Shown here: in pieces, positions 1 through 11,544 of the stretch
Position numbering within the stretch: position 1 is the stretch's first letter
Layout: every line of letters begins with the position of its first letter
NCBI RefSeq assembly: GCF_033807575.1
Contig: NC_084705.1
Coordinates: forward strand, 18,532,019-18,596,018
DNA: 64,000 nt
From: Cydia pomonella
Taxonomy: Eukaryota > Arthropoda > Insecta > Lepidoptera > Tortricidae
Direction of reading: 5' to 3'
Program-made: the position numbers and the translations under genes
The notes under the pieces: generated by a model
Database searches by the model: none
What the model saw: the letters and a program-made list of their open reading frames with translations, nothing else
Told to the model about the DNA's origin: nothing

Positions 1-1
1 G

Positions 2-635
2 TCGAAAGCACAGTTAGCAGCAAAAAAGCTGGGCATCCTCAACAAGGTGAGGCAGTATTTTACACCTAGGCAACTGCTCGACCTTTACCTAGCACAAGTG
101 CGATCGTGTGTGGAATACTGTTCGCATCTGTGGGATGGTTCAGCAAAATACCAGCTTGAGGCGCTCGAGTCAGTTGAGAGGAGAGCCAAGAGAATCATTA
201 ATGATGACGATCTGACGAATGCTCGACTCCAAAGTCTGGAGCATCGTCGCAAGGTTGCCAGCCTAACGATCTTTTACAGGATACATTTCGGAGAGTGTGC
301 CGAGGAACTGCACAACCTTATTCCTCCGTCCCCATTTCACCATCGGACTACCAGACAATCGGCACTCCGGCACCGCTTCATGGTAGGTATTCCACAAATA
401 CGCACGAAGCGTTTTGCTTCAACATTTCTTATGCGAACTGCCAAGGAGTGGAATGCCCTGCCCGAGTCTGTGTTTCCGCATGAGTACAATCTGGGTCTCT
501 TCAAGGCTAGGGTAAATAGGTATCTCATAGGTAAGCGTGCTCCACCGTAGACCGCATCATCACTTACCATCAGGTGAGATCGTGGTCAAACGCTTGCCTA
601 TCGTTATAAAAAAAAAAAAAAAAAAAAAAATTTAG
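2..635 (+). pseudogene. 3' end of a non-LTR retrotransposon (family A), reverse transcriptase C-terminus
   Basis: An open frame runs in from the left edge (frame 2) to a TAG at 548-550. It encodes the region after the reverse transcriptase catalytic domain: a C-EYCSHLW block, an ERRAKRII block, then RTAKEWNALP and a basic tail. This layout is typical of CR1/Jockey-type insect LINE ORF2 C-termini. A short 3' UTR containing CCATCAGGTGAGATCGTGG and an A-run (607-630) follow, so this is a genuine 3' terminus. The 5' part lies outside the window. A second, shorter copy with the same coding end and UTR lies at about 16745-17210. The mobile-element call is secure; the exact clade is not. Confidence 0.85.
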
Positions 636-1044
636 CGGTAGCCCTCTCTTAAATTGTAGTAAATTGTAAATTATTCGATCTCATTAAGTTTTTTCCAAAT
701 GATACTCAATTATTCCTGATTTTGAAATGAAAACTTTTTAAAATACATCGAGCGAAAACAATGAATCGTAAATATCACGATCTAATTTACTTAACTATCC
801 GGTGTCACCCCACCTTCCCCTACGAGAGGCAAGAATAATGTGGCCTCAAGATGATCAATCACGTTTTTCAAGGACGTGAAATTGACTGTTTACAATCCCG
901 ATTGAAGCGATTGTCAGTCACAGTTACGTGATTAATGGCGATTGACAGTTATTTTGTATGGCACCACCGAAATCTTTTCGCTGTAGCTGGCAATTGCTTG
1001 TTATTATTTCGTGTTTATCTTCCCTAAATTTGGTACCTGTAGAC
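636..1044. other. A+T-rich spacer, no gene seen
   Basis: No open frame with recognisable protein similarity. Around 850-955 there are inverted motifs (AATCACGT near the left, ACGTGATT near the right) that suggest a decayed foldback element, but the arms are too diverged to define ends. Confidence 0.4.
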
Positions 1045-1758
1045 AATAGGGTTGTTTCCAATTTTTTGAAACGCTTGTAATACGTTCTACCTACATATTA
1101 ACCAAACGTTGCCCTAAAATTTAACTTTTATCCTAAAAACCCTCCTCCCGCGAACGCTTCGGCTGTGGAATGAGCTTCCTGCCGAGGTTTTCCCGAGGGG
1201 CTACAATATGGGGTTCCTCAAAAAAGGAGTGTACAGGTTTTTAAAGGGTCGGCAACGCGCATATAATGCCTCTGGTGTTGCAGGCGTCCATAGGCTACGG
1301 TGACTGCTTACCATCAGGCGGGCCGTATGCTTGTTTGCCACCGTCGTGGTAATAAAAAAAAATAAAAAAACGGCTTTATACATTATATGTTAAATTAACA
1401 AAATATATTGTGACCCATGCTTTCGCGCCCAAAACGCTCTTTGAAAATTGTATGACGGTGACGGATTTTACTCTTACTAAGACGTAATTAGAATGACAGA
1501 AAAATGCCCGCAATGACGAACTTCGATTTTCGCGGTTATATTCCAGTGTCAAACCGTGAGTTGTGACGTCATCAGAATCTTCAATGTCGTTTCGACTTGG
1601 GTCACGTGACGTGTGTTAAAAGATATTTTAAATTCATTATTTACAAAAATATACTCATTAGAGGTCCACTAAGGGTAGTTTAACATGTTTTTATAATCCA
1701 TAAGAATTTATTGGGATACTATTCTGTCCTAAGATTTGTAGATGGAAACAACCCTATT
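1045..1758. repeat. Segment bounded by 16-bp perfect inverted repeats
   Basis: AATAGGGTTGTTTCCA at 1045-1060 is matched in reverse complement by TGGAAACAACCCTATT at 1743-1758. Each terminus has TA just outside GGGTTG, which resembles the TA target duplication of Tc1/mariner-type elements. The 0.7-kb interior contains a LINE tail (1142-1350) and no transposase. It may be a non-autonomous element with a nested insertion, or two unrelated single ends. Confidence 0.4.
1142..1358 (+). mobile_element. LINE 3' end, family B
   Basis: The sequence encodes remnants of a LINE ORF2 C-terminus (LWNELPAEVFPRGYNMGFLK, then KGVYRFLKG) and continues into a conserved 3' tail: GGGTCGGCAACGCGCAT, GTTGCAGGCGTCCATAGGC, CCATCAGGCGGGCCGTATGC, then an A-rich end. 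The same tail recurs at 6995-7255 (minus), 36393-36520 and 40313-40437. It is a 5'-truncated non-LTR insertion. Confidence 0.8.
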
Positions 1759-2045
1759 ATAATCTATATAAAGTTCATGAGAACTTCCGTATGCAGGGAA
1801 GTTACACAAATCGAGTCCAGGACAGTAGAATATGAATACACGAATTACAGTTACTTACTACTAAAAATGGACTGCCCGATTCGAACAATTTGTCAGTGTC
1901 AAAAAGTCACATTTCGTCAACCAAATACCGTCACTTTTGCACTGAGAGATTCAGACTCGTATTCAGAAATGTGTGGTGTGGGCAACCTGCAGGCCAATTC
2001 GAGCGTACACTGACATCAAAATAATGTCATTCAGTTATTGCTGTA
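1359..2045. other. Spacer, no gene seen
   Basis: The open frame at 1711-2013 has no recognisable similarity and ordinary intergenic composition. A stretch at 1872-1890 (GCCCGATTCGAACAAT) resembles the terminal repeat of the MITE in attacin intron 1 (38911-39149) and may be an old fragment of that family. Confidence 0.4.
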
Positions 2046-2048
2046 ACA

Positions 2049-3336
2049 GCTGAGATTCTCAGACACCTTACAAGAAAACCAGTGATATTCCTTACCATGC
2101 TATACAACGCTATACTAAGAATACAGTACTACCCCAAGCTTTGGAAAGTCTCCCAGATATGCATGATACCAAAGCTAGGAAAATCTCCAACAGAACCAAG
2201 CTCGTACAGACCCATCAACTTACTGCCAATATTATCCAAAACCTTTGAGAAAATCTTGCTCTGCAGGTTAAAACCAGTATTGGAAGAGAATAACATAATA
2301 CCTGACCACCAATTTGGTTTCCGTCAAAATCACTCTACAGTTGAACAAGTACACCGTGTAGTAGCTAAGATAAGACAATCTCTAGAGTGCAAAGAATATT
2401 ACGCTGCCGCATTTCTTGATATACAACAAGCCTTTGACCGCGTCAGGCACAAGGGGCTACTATTCAAGCTGAAAAACTTACTACAAAACTCATTATATAT
2501 GATTTTAAGATCGTATATACTCGAAAGAAAGTTCCAGGTTAAATTTAGCGATGAATACTCCCAACTCTATGACATCAAGGCCTCAGTTCCCCAGGGTTCC
2601 GTTCTTGGCCCGGTGTTGTACTCAATTTATACTGCAGATCTTCCATGTACAGAAGACGTCGTTACAGCAACATATGCTGACGCGTGCCTTGTCGCTAACA
2701 AAGGCCCCGTTGCAGCATCACAAAAACTGCAAAAAATCGACCAGTGGCTTGAAAAATGGAGAATCAAGGCTAGTACATCAAAGTCACTCCAAATAACATT
2801 TACCTTACGAAAAGGAGACTGCCCGCCTGTAACCCTACGAGAAGAGACACTACCCAGTAAATGCTGTGTTCAATACCTAGGCCTCCACCTAGATAGGAGG
2901 CTCACTTGGGCCAATCACATCAAAGCAAAGAAAAATGAAACTAGCATACAATTTCAGCGCTTACTATGGCTAATAGGAAGACAGTTCCCTCTGACGCTCA
3001 GTAACAAACTTTTGGTATACAAATGTGTTATAAAACCTATCTGGACGTATGGTATACAACTCTGGGGTTCAGCCAGCAATTCTAACCTCGAGAACCTTCA
3101 AAGATTCCAGTATATTGCTCATTGCTCTCAGAACAATATCTTGTGCACCCTGGTTTATACGCAATAAAAAAATACATATACCAACCATCAAAGAGGAAGT
3201 AAATAGCTTCTTAAAGAAATATAAGGAAAGGCTTACAAATAATGAGAACGAACCTGCCAGAGACCCATTAAACGACAACAGTAACATCACAAGACTCAAA
3301 AGGTGGCAGATCTTGGAAATAGACCAGAGAGAATAA
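2049..3336 (+). pseudogene. Jockey-clade non-LTR reverse transcriptase relic
   Basis: The frame encodes the reverse transcriptase of a Jockey-like LINE: AEILRHLTRKP, NAILRIQYYPKLWK, SSYRPINLLPILSK-FEK (RT motif), FGFR-NHST, the first catalytic Asp in AAFLDIQQAFDRV, and VPQGSVLGP. The catalytic box that is normally YADD reads YADA, so the second Asp pair is broken. The frame shifts near 3110; the C-terminus (APWFIRN to DQRE) continues in another frame to a stop at 3334-3336. The 5' side is truncated near 2046, so the endonuclease is missing. A 3' UTR and an A-run near 3459-3470 follow. This is a dead copy of a selfish element. Confidence 0.88.
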
Positions 3337-3472
3337 CCTACCCCCTGTCTTCACATAAAGGAATGGTGGTTAATGGACCATCACCTGGAAAAAGAAATTT
3401 ATAGATACATACAATCTGATTATGGCTAAGAAAGCCGATGGCAGATGAAAGTAAAAACGAAAAAAAAAAACA
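3337..3472 (+). mobile_element. 3' UTR and A-tail of the Jockey-like element
   Basis: Sequence between the ORF2 stop and the A-rich run AAAAACGAAAAAAAAAA marks the 3' end of the retrotransposon insertion. No target duplication could be assigned with certainty. Confidence 0.55.
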
Positions 3473-3483
3473 AATCAATAATT

Positions 3484-3534
3484 GTGCATTTCGCTCGTAC
3501 GAGTCCGTACATGTATAGGCGCGAGCGAGATGCA
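3484..3534. repeat. Short hairpin
   Basis: GTGCATTTCGCTCG pairs with CGAGCGAGATGCAC (one mismatch) across a 23-base loop. It is probably a remnant of a foldback MITE and has no coding content. Confidence 0.5.
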
Positions 3535-4449
3535 CGATAGCTAAATGACATCATTCAGATACGGATCCCTTTGTTTGACATAATTATTGAAAGTCATATT
3601 GTAATGAAAGTCATATTATCATTAGTCATAATTCTACCGTTAATTTTTCAGGAATTTCCTTAGAATAGGTTAGGTTCGGTTAGGGTTTTTTATTGCAATT
3701 CTAAAAAGTTACGCGTTTCTGAGATAAACCAAATTATGGCTAACGAAAATGCGGAAAAACAATACATTGTGACTTATAACTTTATGGAAAACAATAGAGA
3801 CCCCATTCAGGTGTTAGTACATTTCCAAAATAAATTTAATTCATGTACCTAGGTAACCAAATTTGACCAAGTATACACCAGTAGTGAATTTATGAACAGG
3901 TCGTATAGAATCTAGTTCATAGCCGCACGTACCAGGATTGAATGGTGCTCGTTAGCTATTGAACGGGTGCATTAAACTATGGCCCAAATTATATGCACTG
4001 CTAGCCACGTTGAATTAAATAACACTGTGTGACCTTTAGATCTAACTAAAACACATTTAGAGATAGAATGGTTAAATTAGCTTTTCCTCGGTTTTAGCAA
4101 ACATGAATACATAGTAGGTACCTAAGCACGTCCCATTCACATGTTACACCGTTACATAGTTTCGGATGCTGTCTGCACGTAGTTAATTCGACAGACTATA
4201 TATTTATTACAGCGTTTCTGTGGAAAAAAAATAGATCTCCCTTTATTTTATTTCAATTATTTAATGAATAAATTACCAACTTACGTTTACAGGGGGCAAA
4301 CGTAAAATTATAGTAGTTATTATATTGAATTGTTACACATTTTAACAATGGCAAATATCATGAACAAAATCACACGGAAACAATGATTTATTTTAAATCG
4401 TTATCGCTGCATACCACAGCAGTACAATTTTAGTACCTACCTTTATAGT
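3535..4449. other. Spacer, no gene seen
   Basis: A+T-rich DNA without a convincing open frame. At 3667-3690 there is a telomere-like run, TTAGGTTCGGTTAGGG, related to the insect TTAGG repeat but only two to three units long. Confidence 0.4.
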
Positions 4450-4612
4450 TAAATAAATAAATATTATAGGGATGACTCTTACACAAACACAAATACAACT
4501 TACAACGTCCATGACTCAGGAACAAATATCTGTACTCATCACACAAATAAATACCCTTACCGGGATTCGAACCCAGGACCATCGGCTTCATAAGCACTAG
4601 GCCAGACCCGTC
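4450..4612 (-). mobile_element. tRNA-derived SINE, copy 1
   Basis: Read on the minus strand it begins with a tRNA-like head: a box A-like GGCCTAGTGCTTATG and a good box B, GGTTCGAATCCCGG, both of which recruit RNA polymerase III. It then shares GATATTTGTTCCTGAGTCAT with a second copy and ends in a TTTATTTATTTAAC tail. Copy 2 at 57650-57911 is longer in the middle, so this copy has an internal deletion. It is not a functional tRNA gene: no acceptor or anticodon arms can be closed. Confidence 0.75.
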
Positions 4613-5847
4613 GTCTCAGAGATTTAGAGTATAAAATAGCTGAGGGACACGAGTAAAATTTTAAACAGAAGTATAAATTATTAACAATTATTGAGGTAAA
4701 CGTTAAAACCTGCGCGACGACCATATCGTCCACCGCAAGAATCGCGCGTCGCGCCAAATCTTTCGTTCCCTTCTAATTTCCTTTACGCCCCCTCTTAAGT
4801 GGCGTGAAGATCTACTCTCATTTGCTTATGTCAAGTTGCGGCGGTTCCGAGGCCGGCTCTCTGACACTGCGGGGTACAGTCCATTTCTAACTGCAGCTGC
4901 ACTACCGTTGCGACATTACTGCAGCGGCCGACTGCTGCTGTTTGCGGCGTGCAGCCGCGGCAGCGTTCGTCAGTTGACTGTCAATGTCAATGAGTTATGA
5001 ATAATGTCACTGTCAGACGTATAAATAATATTACTAATTTACTTATTTGTATTTTTTACGAGAAAAAGTAAGTGACGATAATGCTACATGGTACACAAAA
5101 ACGAAGAACAGATTTGCCTTTCTACAAGAGTCACAGTCAGTCCAAGGCAGCTACGCAATATTATTAAAAAACCAGATATTTAATTGTGATCGTTTGTTTG
5201 CCGATTAAATAAATAGCAATTTAACTTCAAATTGAAGGAATACAACCAAATTACTCGAATGAAATGAATGCAGATGAGAAATATATCTTAACTTAAGGTA
5301 AGTTAACATTTTGAAATTATCTTCCCCTCTTGGCTAAATCCTCGACTACCGCACACAGCCCCGACGAGAGCGGAACTCGTGTTGCTCGTGATGGATACGG
5401 TGTACGCTGTTATGCAAAGAGATTCGTGGGTTTCGGAGATGACAATGCGACACATAAGAATAAATTCTCCAATGTAGTCGTTCAGTGTTAGGAAAATATT
5501 ACAGATTTATCTTTCTGAGTTTTCATATTAAACCAATTTTACTTTCTTTAGGTACCTAACAGTGAAAAATAAATGAATAAATTGATTTGTAAGAGCTTTA
5601 ATTACGCAATTTACACTTAATATTGTCCAGTGTCCTATTTCAAACTGAAGTACAAATTTAAATCTTATAATGGCTCTTGTGTTGTAAGTGTCCATGGGCG
5701 ACGGCACTCGTGGTCGGGCAGATAAAGTATATAAAACTTGACTGGCGAGACAAGAAATCCTTTATGAAGAAAGCTATTTACCTTAGCCAAGGGGCTGATA
5801 GAAAGAATTCCGAATAAATTAATTGGAATAATAAATATTTTCCTTGA
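4613..5847. other. Spacer with a diverged copy of the 8097-8345 repeat
   Basis: No gene seen. The stretch 4879-4935, read on the minus strand, matches the core of the tandem repeat at 8097-8345 (GCCGCTGCAGTAATGTCG and GTAGTGCAGCTGC), so the same repeat lies here in inverse orientation. At 5670-5700 a GTGTCCATGGGCGACGG string resembles a LINE tail fragment. Confidence 0.45.
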
Positions 5848-6055
5848 GTTGGTGTGATGAAAAAATTTCGTGTTGCACTCTGTAGCAAAGTTTGTTTAAC
5901 CCTCATTCCTTGAAGCCCCCGCACCTTTCTATACAATTTTACTTTTGAAACCGTTGCCACTTCTTTCGTGGTTCAATTTTGTAATCTTTCTTACGATTGA
6001 GTATCCATATGCTAGCATGTGATAAACAACAACTTTGCCATTCATATTACTTGGT
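5848..6055. repeat. Decayed foldback repeat, shared with 44836-45050
   Basis: Contains GCAAAGTTTGTTTAACCCTC near its left side and AAACAACAACTTTGCC near its right side, an inverted pair also found in a better-preserved copy at 44836-45050. The central part is diverged. It is probably a non-autonomous DNA element. Confidence 0.55.
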
Positions 6056-6505
6056 AATACAACTTACTGATTGCTTATTTTTAGCTCAGGAATGGCTTTG
6101 CAATGACAAAGTGAGAAAGTGTCACAATAAACGAGTTAAACGATATTATACACCGTGGGCTGGTAAAACTTGATAAATTTTAAAGTTGTATTCTTAATCG
6201 CATTTAGAGACTAAAATATCATACAAAGTTTACTGTAATCGGTCTTCTTTTAGAGAAAACGCCTTTTTGGCTGCGGCGCTGTGTGACTTGGTTTAGTTAG
6301 ACATACCTTCTGACAAATATTACTGAACTAAAAAGAACACTCACAATTTTGATCTATAGATGAATTAAGAAAACTTTACTTCTTCGTTGCAATGTTTTTT
6401 TTTTCGCCAAGATGTAGAAAGAAATAACGTGTTGTGAGCAGAAAATGTCTTTTTTATCGGCTAAAAGAAAAAAAAACATTTTTTTGCTGAATTTGACAAA
6501 ACATT

Positions 6506-6837
6506 TTTTGCTCCTCAGGAATTTCTTCTTCTTCCTGAGCCTGGGGTCCGCTTGACAACCAATCCCAAGATTTGGCGTAGGCACTAGTTTTAACGAAAGC
6601 GACTGCCATCTGACCTTCCAACCCAGAGGGTAAACTAGGCCTTGTTGGGATTAGTCCGGTTTCCTCACGATGTTTTCCTTCATCGAAAAGCGACTGGTAA
6701 ATATCAAATGATATTTCGTACATAAGTTCCGAAAAAGTCATTGGTACGAGCCGGGTTTGAATTCAACCCGCGACCCCGGATTGCAAGTCGCACGCTCTTA
6801 CCGCTAGGCCACCAGCGCTGTTTTGTTCCTCAGGAAT
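6506..6837 (-). mobile_element. tRNA-derived SINE with target-site duplication
   Basis: On the minus strand the element starts at about 6820 with TGGCCTAGCGGTAAGAG (box A) and has a box B-like GGTTGAATTCAAACCC. A conserved body follows (CGAAATATCATTTGATATTT, GAGGAAACCGGACTAATCCC, AGGTCAGATGGCAGTCGC) and it ends in a GAAGAAGAA tail. It is flanked by a 17-bp target duplication, TTTTGCTCCTCAGGAAT (6506-6522) and TTTTGTTCCTCAGGAAT (6821-6837), with one mismatch. The body matches my memory of a widespread lepidopteran SINE type. It is well preserved and was once transcribed by RNA polymerase III. Confidence 0.88.
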
Positions 6838-6994
6838 GCGTGCTTAAAATCTGTCAGGTTTTACCAACCCACGATGTATATAATATGATATTACGCCACT
6901 TTCACATTTTATCACGCCAAATTCACTGTGCCAAGGTATTGTCAGCGAGAATTCAGTAATTAATCCTGTTAAATACGAGCATCACTTAAACTTT

Positions 6995-7255
6995 TTTATT
7001 CGGTCGGTGGCAAACAAGTATACGCGCCGCCTGGTGGCAAGCAGTCACCGTAGCCTAAACACGCCTCCAACTCCAGAAGTGATGAATGCGCGTTGCCGAC
7101 CCTTTAAAAAACCTGTACACTCCTTTTTTGAAGAACCCATACTGTAGACCTTCAGTAAACCTCGGCAGGGAGCTTATACTACAGCCGGAGCGCCCGCGGG
7201 ATGAAATTCCTCTGAAGCCGCACAGTGCGCGACCATTGTAGCCAATAAAAAAATG
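6995..7255 (-). mobile_element. LINE 3' end, family B
   Basis: Reverse-complement copy of the tail at 1142-1358: GGGTCGGCAACGCGCATTC, a diverged GTAGCCTACGGTGAC region and the GGCAAACAAG end, with an A-tail seen as TTTTTTA at 6990-6996. On the minus strand the 5' part still encodes pieces of the C-terminal block (GFLKG). It is more diverged than the copies at 36393 and 40313. Confidence 0.75.
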
Positions 7256-8096
7256 TAATCTACTATTGTTTCGTAGTATCCTAACACAAATACAGAGGAT
7301 ATAGAGTAAGCTGTATTTCATTCGAAACATTTTCTACTTTAATTCCGAAATCTATGGATAAGTCAGACTTTGGAAAAAGAGAGAAAGAGGAGAGACAGGG
7401 GAAATTGCATACGACCACGCCGTTCAGTCTTAGAATCATCAAAGAAATATTATATTGTCACATTTGTATGCTGTGTGTACATGATTGTATGATGAATAAC
7501 AGTTATTATACCTACATCGATCTTTTTCTAACATATAAGTGCGTCCTGTAATTTAGTAGTACATAGTAGTAGTAAAACTCTTAATTGTACAAAAATGAAA
7601 ACAAAACAAGAAAAAAACACTTATCATTAGTACAAAGGCGAACTAGATTTCCAGGTTTTTGACTATCAGTCATGTAAATAATTTATATTTACAATACATA
7701 CATACATAAGCTACTATCTACTTATTGCCTACCATGAAAATCTTAATTTGAAAATCGTATATTTGCCTGTCTATCGCTCTTGCCCTTTCGAGCTTATAGC
7801 TGTCCTCAGAAAACTACGAAAAAAGGAGAGCACAGTGTATTTAATGAATTTATCAGGATACATTAAAAAAAAAAAACAATAAGAGCAACGCCAGGATACA
7901 GAGGGGTCTATCGCGAAACACAGAAACTATCAGGGTTTATTTCGCCGCGGGTGTAATAAACTCCTTAGAATGTAGTGGTTATACCCTCTTTACTTAGAGC
8001 TACTAATATCTGTGACCAAAGACATTTCTGTACAGGTGAAAGATTTGATGTGTGGTTCGCAGCCGCAGTTGCTCCACACACCAAACTCACCATGCT
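7256..8096. other. Spacer, no gene seen
   Basis: Short open frames here (for example 7354-7551) show no protein similarity or signal peptide that I can recognise. An A-run at 7865-7877 may be a retroposon tail. Confidence 0.35.
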
Positions 8097-8345
8097 ACGT
8101 GCAGTCGGTCTTGTCATCATTTTACTATGGAAATTGACAATAACACCGACGCATTCAGGCCGCTGCAGTATTGTCGGAGCAGTAGTGCAGCTGCGGTCGG
8201 AAATGCGTTAAAATCACCATATTACGTGCAGTCGGTTTTGTCATTCATTTTACTATGGAAATTGACAATAACACCAACGCGTTCATGCCGCTGCAGTAAT
8301 GTCGGAGCAGTAGTGCAGCTGTGGTCAGAAATAGACTGTCACCTT
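8097..8345 (+). repeat. 126-bp tandem duplication
   Basis: Two units with period 126 start at 8097 and 8223, each with ACGTGCAGTCGG, TTTTACTATGGAAATTGACA, CCGCTGCAGTA-TGTCGGAG and GCAGTAGTGCAGCTG. Units are about 90% alike. A third, inverted copy of the core lies at about 4879-4935, so the unit is dispersed as well as tandem. Open frames across it are repeat artefacts. Confidence 0.75.
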
Positions 8346-8499
8346 AAGGCTTCGCAACAGCCATAATGTGATTAGTAGTGATTAGTTTTAAAATATATTG
8401 GTATAATATTTATGTTAGTTTTAAGGTATTTATCTATTGGCCAGTAGTCCGTATATCCAATACGAGTATATCCATCGACAATAAACCCCTTTAAAGTTC

Positions 8500-8578
8500 C
8501 CTTGTTTTGACGAACAACTACGGACCTTCATTGACCATGTGACCAGGGCCTGACAAGTTCTTGGCCGGTTTTTTGGAG
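8500..8578 (+). repeat. Fragment of the GTCY-type repeat
   Basis: ACTACGGACC followed by GGGCCTGACAAGTTCTTGG and CCGGTTTTTT resembles the right end of the 21680-22370 repeat (ACTACGGAACCC, GTGGCCCGACATGCTCTTGG, CCGGTTTTT). It is a short decayed end fragment. Confidence 0.5.
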
Positions 8579-11544
8579 ATATGTAACAATTAAATAAATG
8601 GAAATGCCTAACTTAAATGTGTATACTAATCTATAATGAGATTCGGATCTAATTATTTTGATCGCAAATAAGACAAAAGTAAATTGCGATGATTTTATAA
8701 CGACTGAGTTTTTCGTCATTAATGAGCGGCAAAAACTGTATTTTGTGAAACGTCTTAAGTGATACGCTGTTTTATGTGTTCAATGTTCATGTTAAAAAGA
8801 AGAAATGGCAATTCTTTTTACATATCCAACAAATGAAGCGAATCGCGTACGTACCTATTAAAGACACAATGATTATAACAGTGGGAATGTATTTTATGAC
8901 GCATTATATTGCGGAAAACACTGTGGGTGGACATTTAGGTCATTATGCGATATGCATCCATTAGCGTAGCAATATAAGTGTAGTATTGATATATTTCCTA
9001 TATGGTAATTGATGCATTTTAACAGCGTAGTTTCGAACAAATACGAGAGATTTATTAATATGTTGCACAAAATAATACTTAGGTACTGATGTTTTATCAG
9101 AATGAGTTTGTAATAGCGAGACAACGTACAGAAAATAAGAACGGTTGGACTACTAAACGGTAAGCGGAAGGTCATAGGAACTTATCGAATATTTGCAGTT
9201 ATTAGTGTTACCCATTACAACACATATATAGTACAGACCTATCTGTTGAGTACCACATAGTTCTACAGAGTATACTGAAAATATCGCGAGGCTAACGCCA
9301 GAATCTCTAGGATAAAAGTGCTGAGTAGTTTTCACGCGCTATCCATAGAGTTTTTTCTAGATGGGACAGGTCCCTGTCAAAGTGGCAATTGTTATGCTTT
9401 GTTTTATTTTAGCATTGTAAGCTTGTGGTTCCAAATCGGGCACTTGATGCGGTAATTTTTTGAAGTAATTTCTAAGTATTTACCAAACTACATTAGATAA
9501 TTCAATTAGAGCCTGATAATGATAAAACCTGCACGCTTACATCTGTGGAGTTCTTTCTAATACTAAAATCAAACAACTAAACATAAAACAAGAAATTAAT
9601 ATTCCAAGAGAAGCAATACAATGATCCCCACAAACCTGTATCGTGGGAATCTAGATCTCAGAGAAAAATCGAAATTTGCTATTATTTTAACAGAATCTAG
9701 TATTATTATAGCTATTATATTTAGGGGTATAAGAATGTTTATTGTAACTATCTAAGAACAAAGAACTGGTTACTGGTTAAAAAGTTCTCTGTAAGGTGTA
9801 TGTAAGTAGATAAGTGTAACTGTTTGTGTGTAGGTATGTGTGTATGTATGTATGTATGTATGTATGTATGAATTTATTGTGTGCGTGTAAATAACTACGG
9901 AATAAAAGTGTGAAAGAGAGAAAACAAAGGAAAAGTAAAGCAGCCGCAGCAGCAGTATAAGTAGTATAGATATCTTGGGATCAGACGCGATATAATATTG
10001 ATGTCTATTACAGCCATTTTAAAATGACCTCTGCCTGATCATAATTCCATGAAAGAGAGAAAAACTAAGTTTAAGGAATGTGACCTTTTTATTCAACTTA
10101 TTTTATATAATTACTATAATTTTGTTCACGTCACAAGTAAGCTACGAGTAGGCACAACTAGTACAAGTGAGGTTGTACGTGGGTTTCCGCAAGAATTTTT
10201 GTAACTACAGTTAGCCCTGTGCTACTTGTCACCGAGCTGCTTTTCCGCGATTATTAAACATAACTAAAAACGTCTCACATATTTTTAATTAAATATTATG
10301 AAAATGTCTTAACCCAGCAGTTACGGAGTAATATGCCAAACCCAACACGCACCTATTTGTATTAATATATATATAAACATATATTTGCTATGATTTGTCG
10401 TATAATATCTCTGAAGCGTTTCTCTTGATTTGTATTCAAGATCTTGGTTGAATTGTCCAGTTCATTAAAGCACTGCAATAATAATAAACTATCCTTTTGT
10501 CAAGATAATTTGTCGGAGTATGGGCACGTCCTTACTGCGGCCACGTCTCCGTAACGATGTCACGTGCCGACGCGGTCCAAACTTATGGAACGTAATCCCA
10601 CCCATTTCGGGGGAAAAATTAACAAGACTTTATTTGAAATATTCCACTGTACAACAAGAGTGAAGAAGAAGTTAGCTAGTGGTGTAGTGTTATGACTCAT
10701 GTAGCTGTATATTGTTGGTGTAGTGTGTTTGTTAATTAGTAGGTATTTTTAATAAGTGAAGTTATTTTTCTCCAATATTTACCACTTTATTATAGCAAAA
10801 ATAGTACGGGAAGTTCTTTATTATTAATCGAGTTTGTGTATGCATGTGCGAATACTGCTTAATAAAATACTTACTACACAACTTTTATGTTAGTTTAAGG
10901 ATCTCAAGTGTATCAAAAGAGCGTTCACATATAGATAATATTGATCAAATATTTCATATTACACAATTATTTTGAATGAATATGGCAGTCTTCCTGTCAA
11001 ATTGGTTCAATTCTCGTACATCGAAGCGCAAAGCTTACAATTGCCACAGACAACTACTATTTCAGGAAAGGAAAATGAATAAGTAGAGGATATTTCAAAC
11101 ATCCGAAATGGACACGACGTATTTTCATAAATCATGAGATTGCGAGTTTATAAATGATATAAAATGATGTTCGATACGCCTCTCGCTGCTAGATTTCTAC
11201 ATAATAATTTTATGTATTTGCTGAGGAGTAGTAGTAGTAGTAGTATAAAGTCGTTAGAAGTGATTGATTCATTTGAGTTTATAGTTGATTGACTTATCTA
11301 TTAGTATCACAGCATTTCTGGTGTCGTGGAGTAACTATTAGAGCAAAATTTAGAGACTCCTTCTGAACTCCTTCCAACTCGACCAACCTTACGATTTCTA
11401 AGTACACTAAACTGGCAAAGAAACTAATCTCTTTTAAACACAAGTGTACATGTACAACATATAGTAAACAAAAGTTCGAATAATATTCATAAAAATTATA
11501 TTTATAATATGTATTTTATAAATATGTTGTATTTTTAGGTTTCA
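8579..11544. other. Long gene-free spacer with microsatellite
   Basis: Nearly 3 kb of A+T-rich DNA with no convincing exon. A TATG microsatellite lies at 9833-9871 and an AGT run at 11228-11246. Small open frames (8776-8964, 8894-9175, 9153-9335) have no similarity I recognise. Confidence 0.4.

Noticed and set aside
4557..4612. Possible tRNA gene on the minus strand
   Set aside because: Only box A- and box B-like sequences are present; the cloverleaf cannot be closed and the sequence continues into a repeat shared with 57650-57911, so it is a SINE head.
9833..9871. Possible CRISPR-like or regular array
   Set aside because: It is a simple TATG microsatellite without spacers; CRISPR arrays are not expected in an insect nuclear genome.
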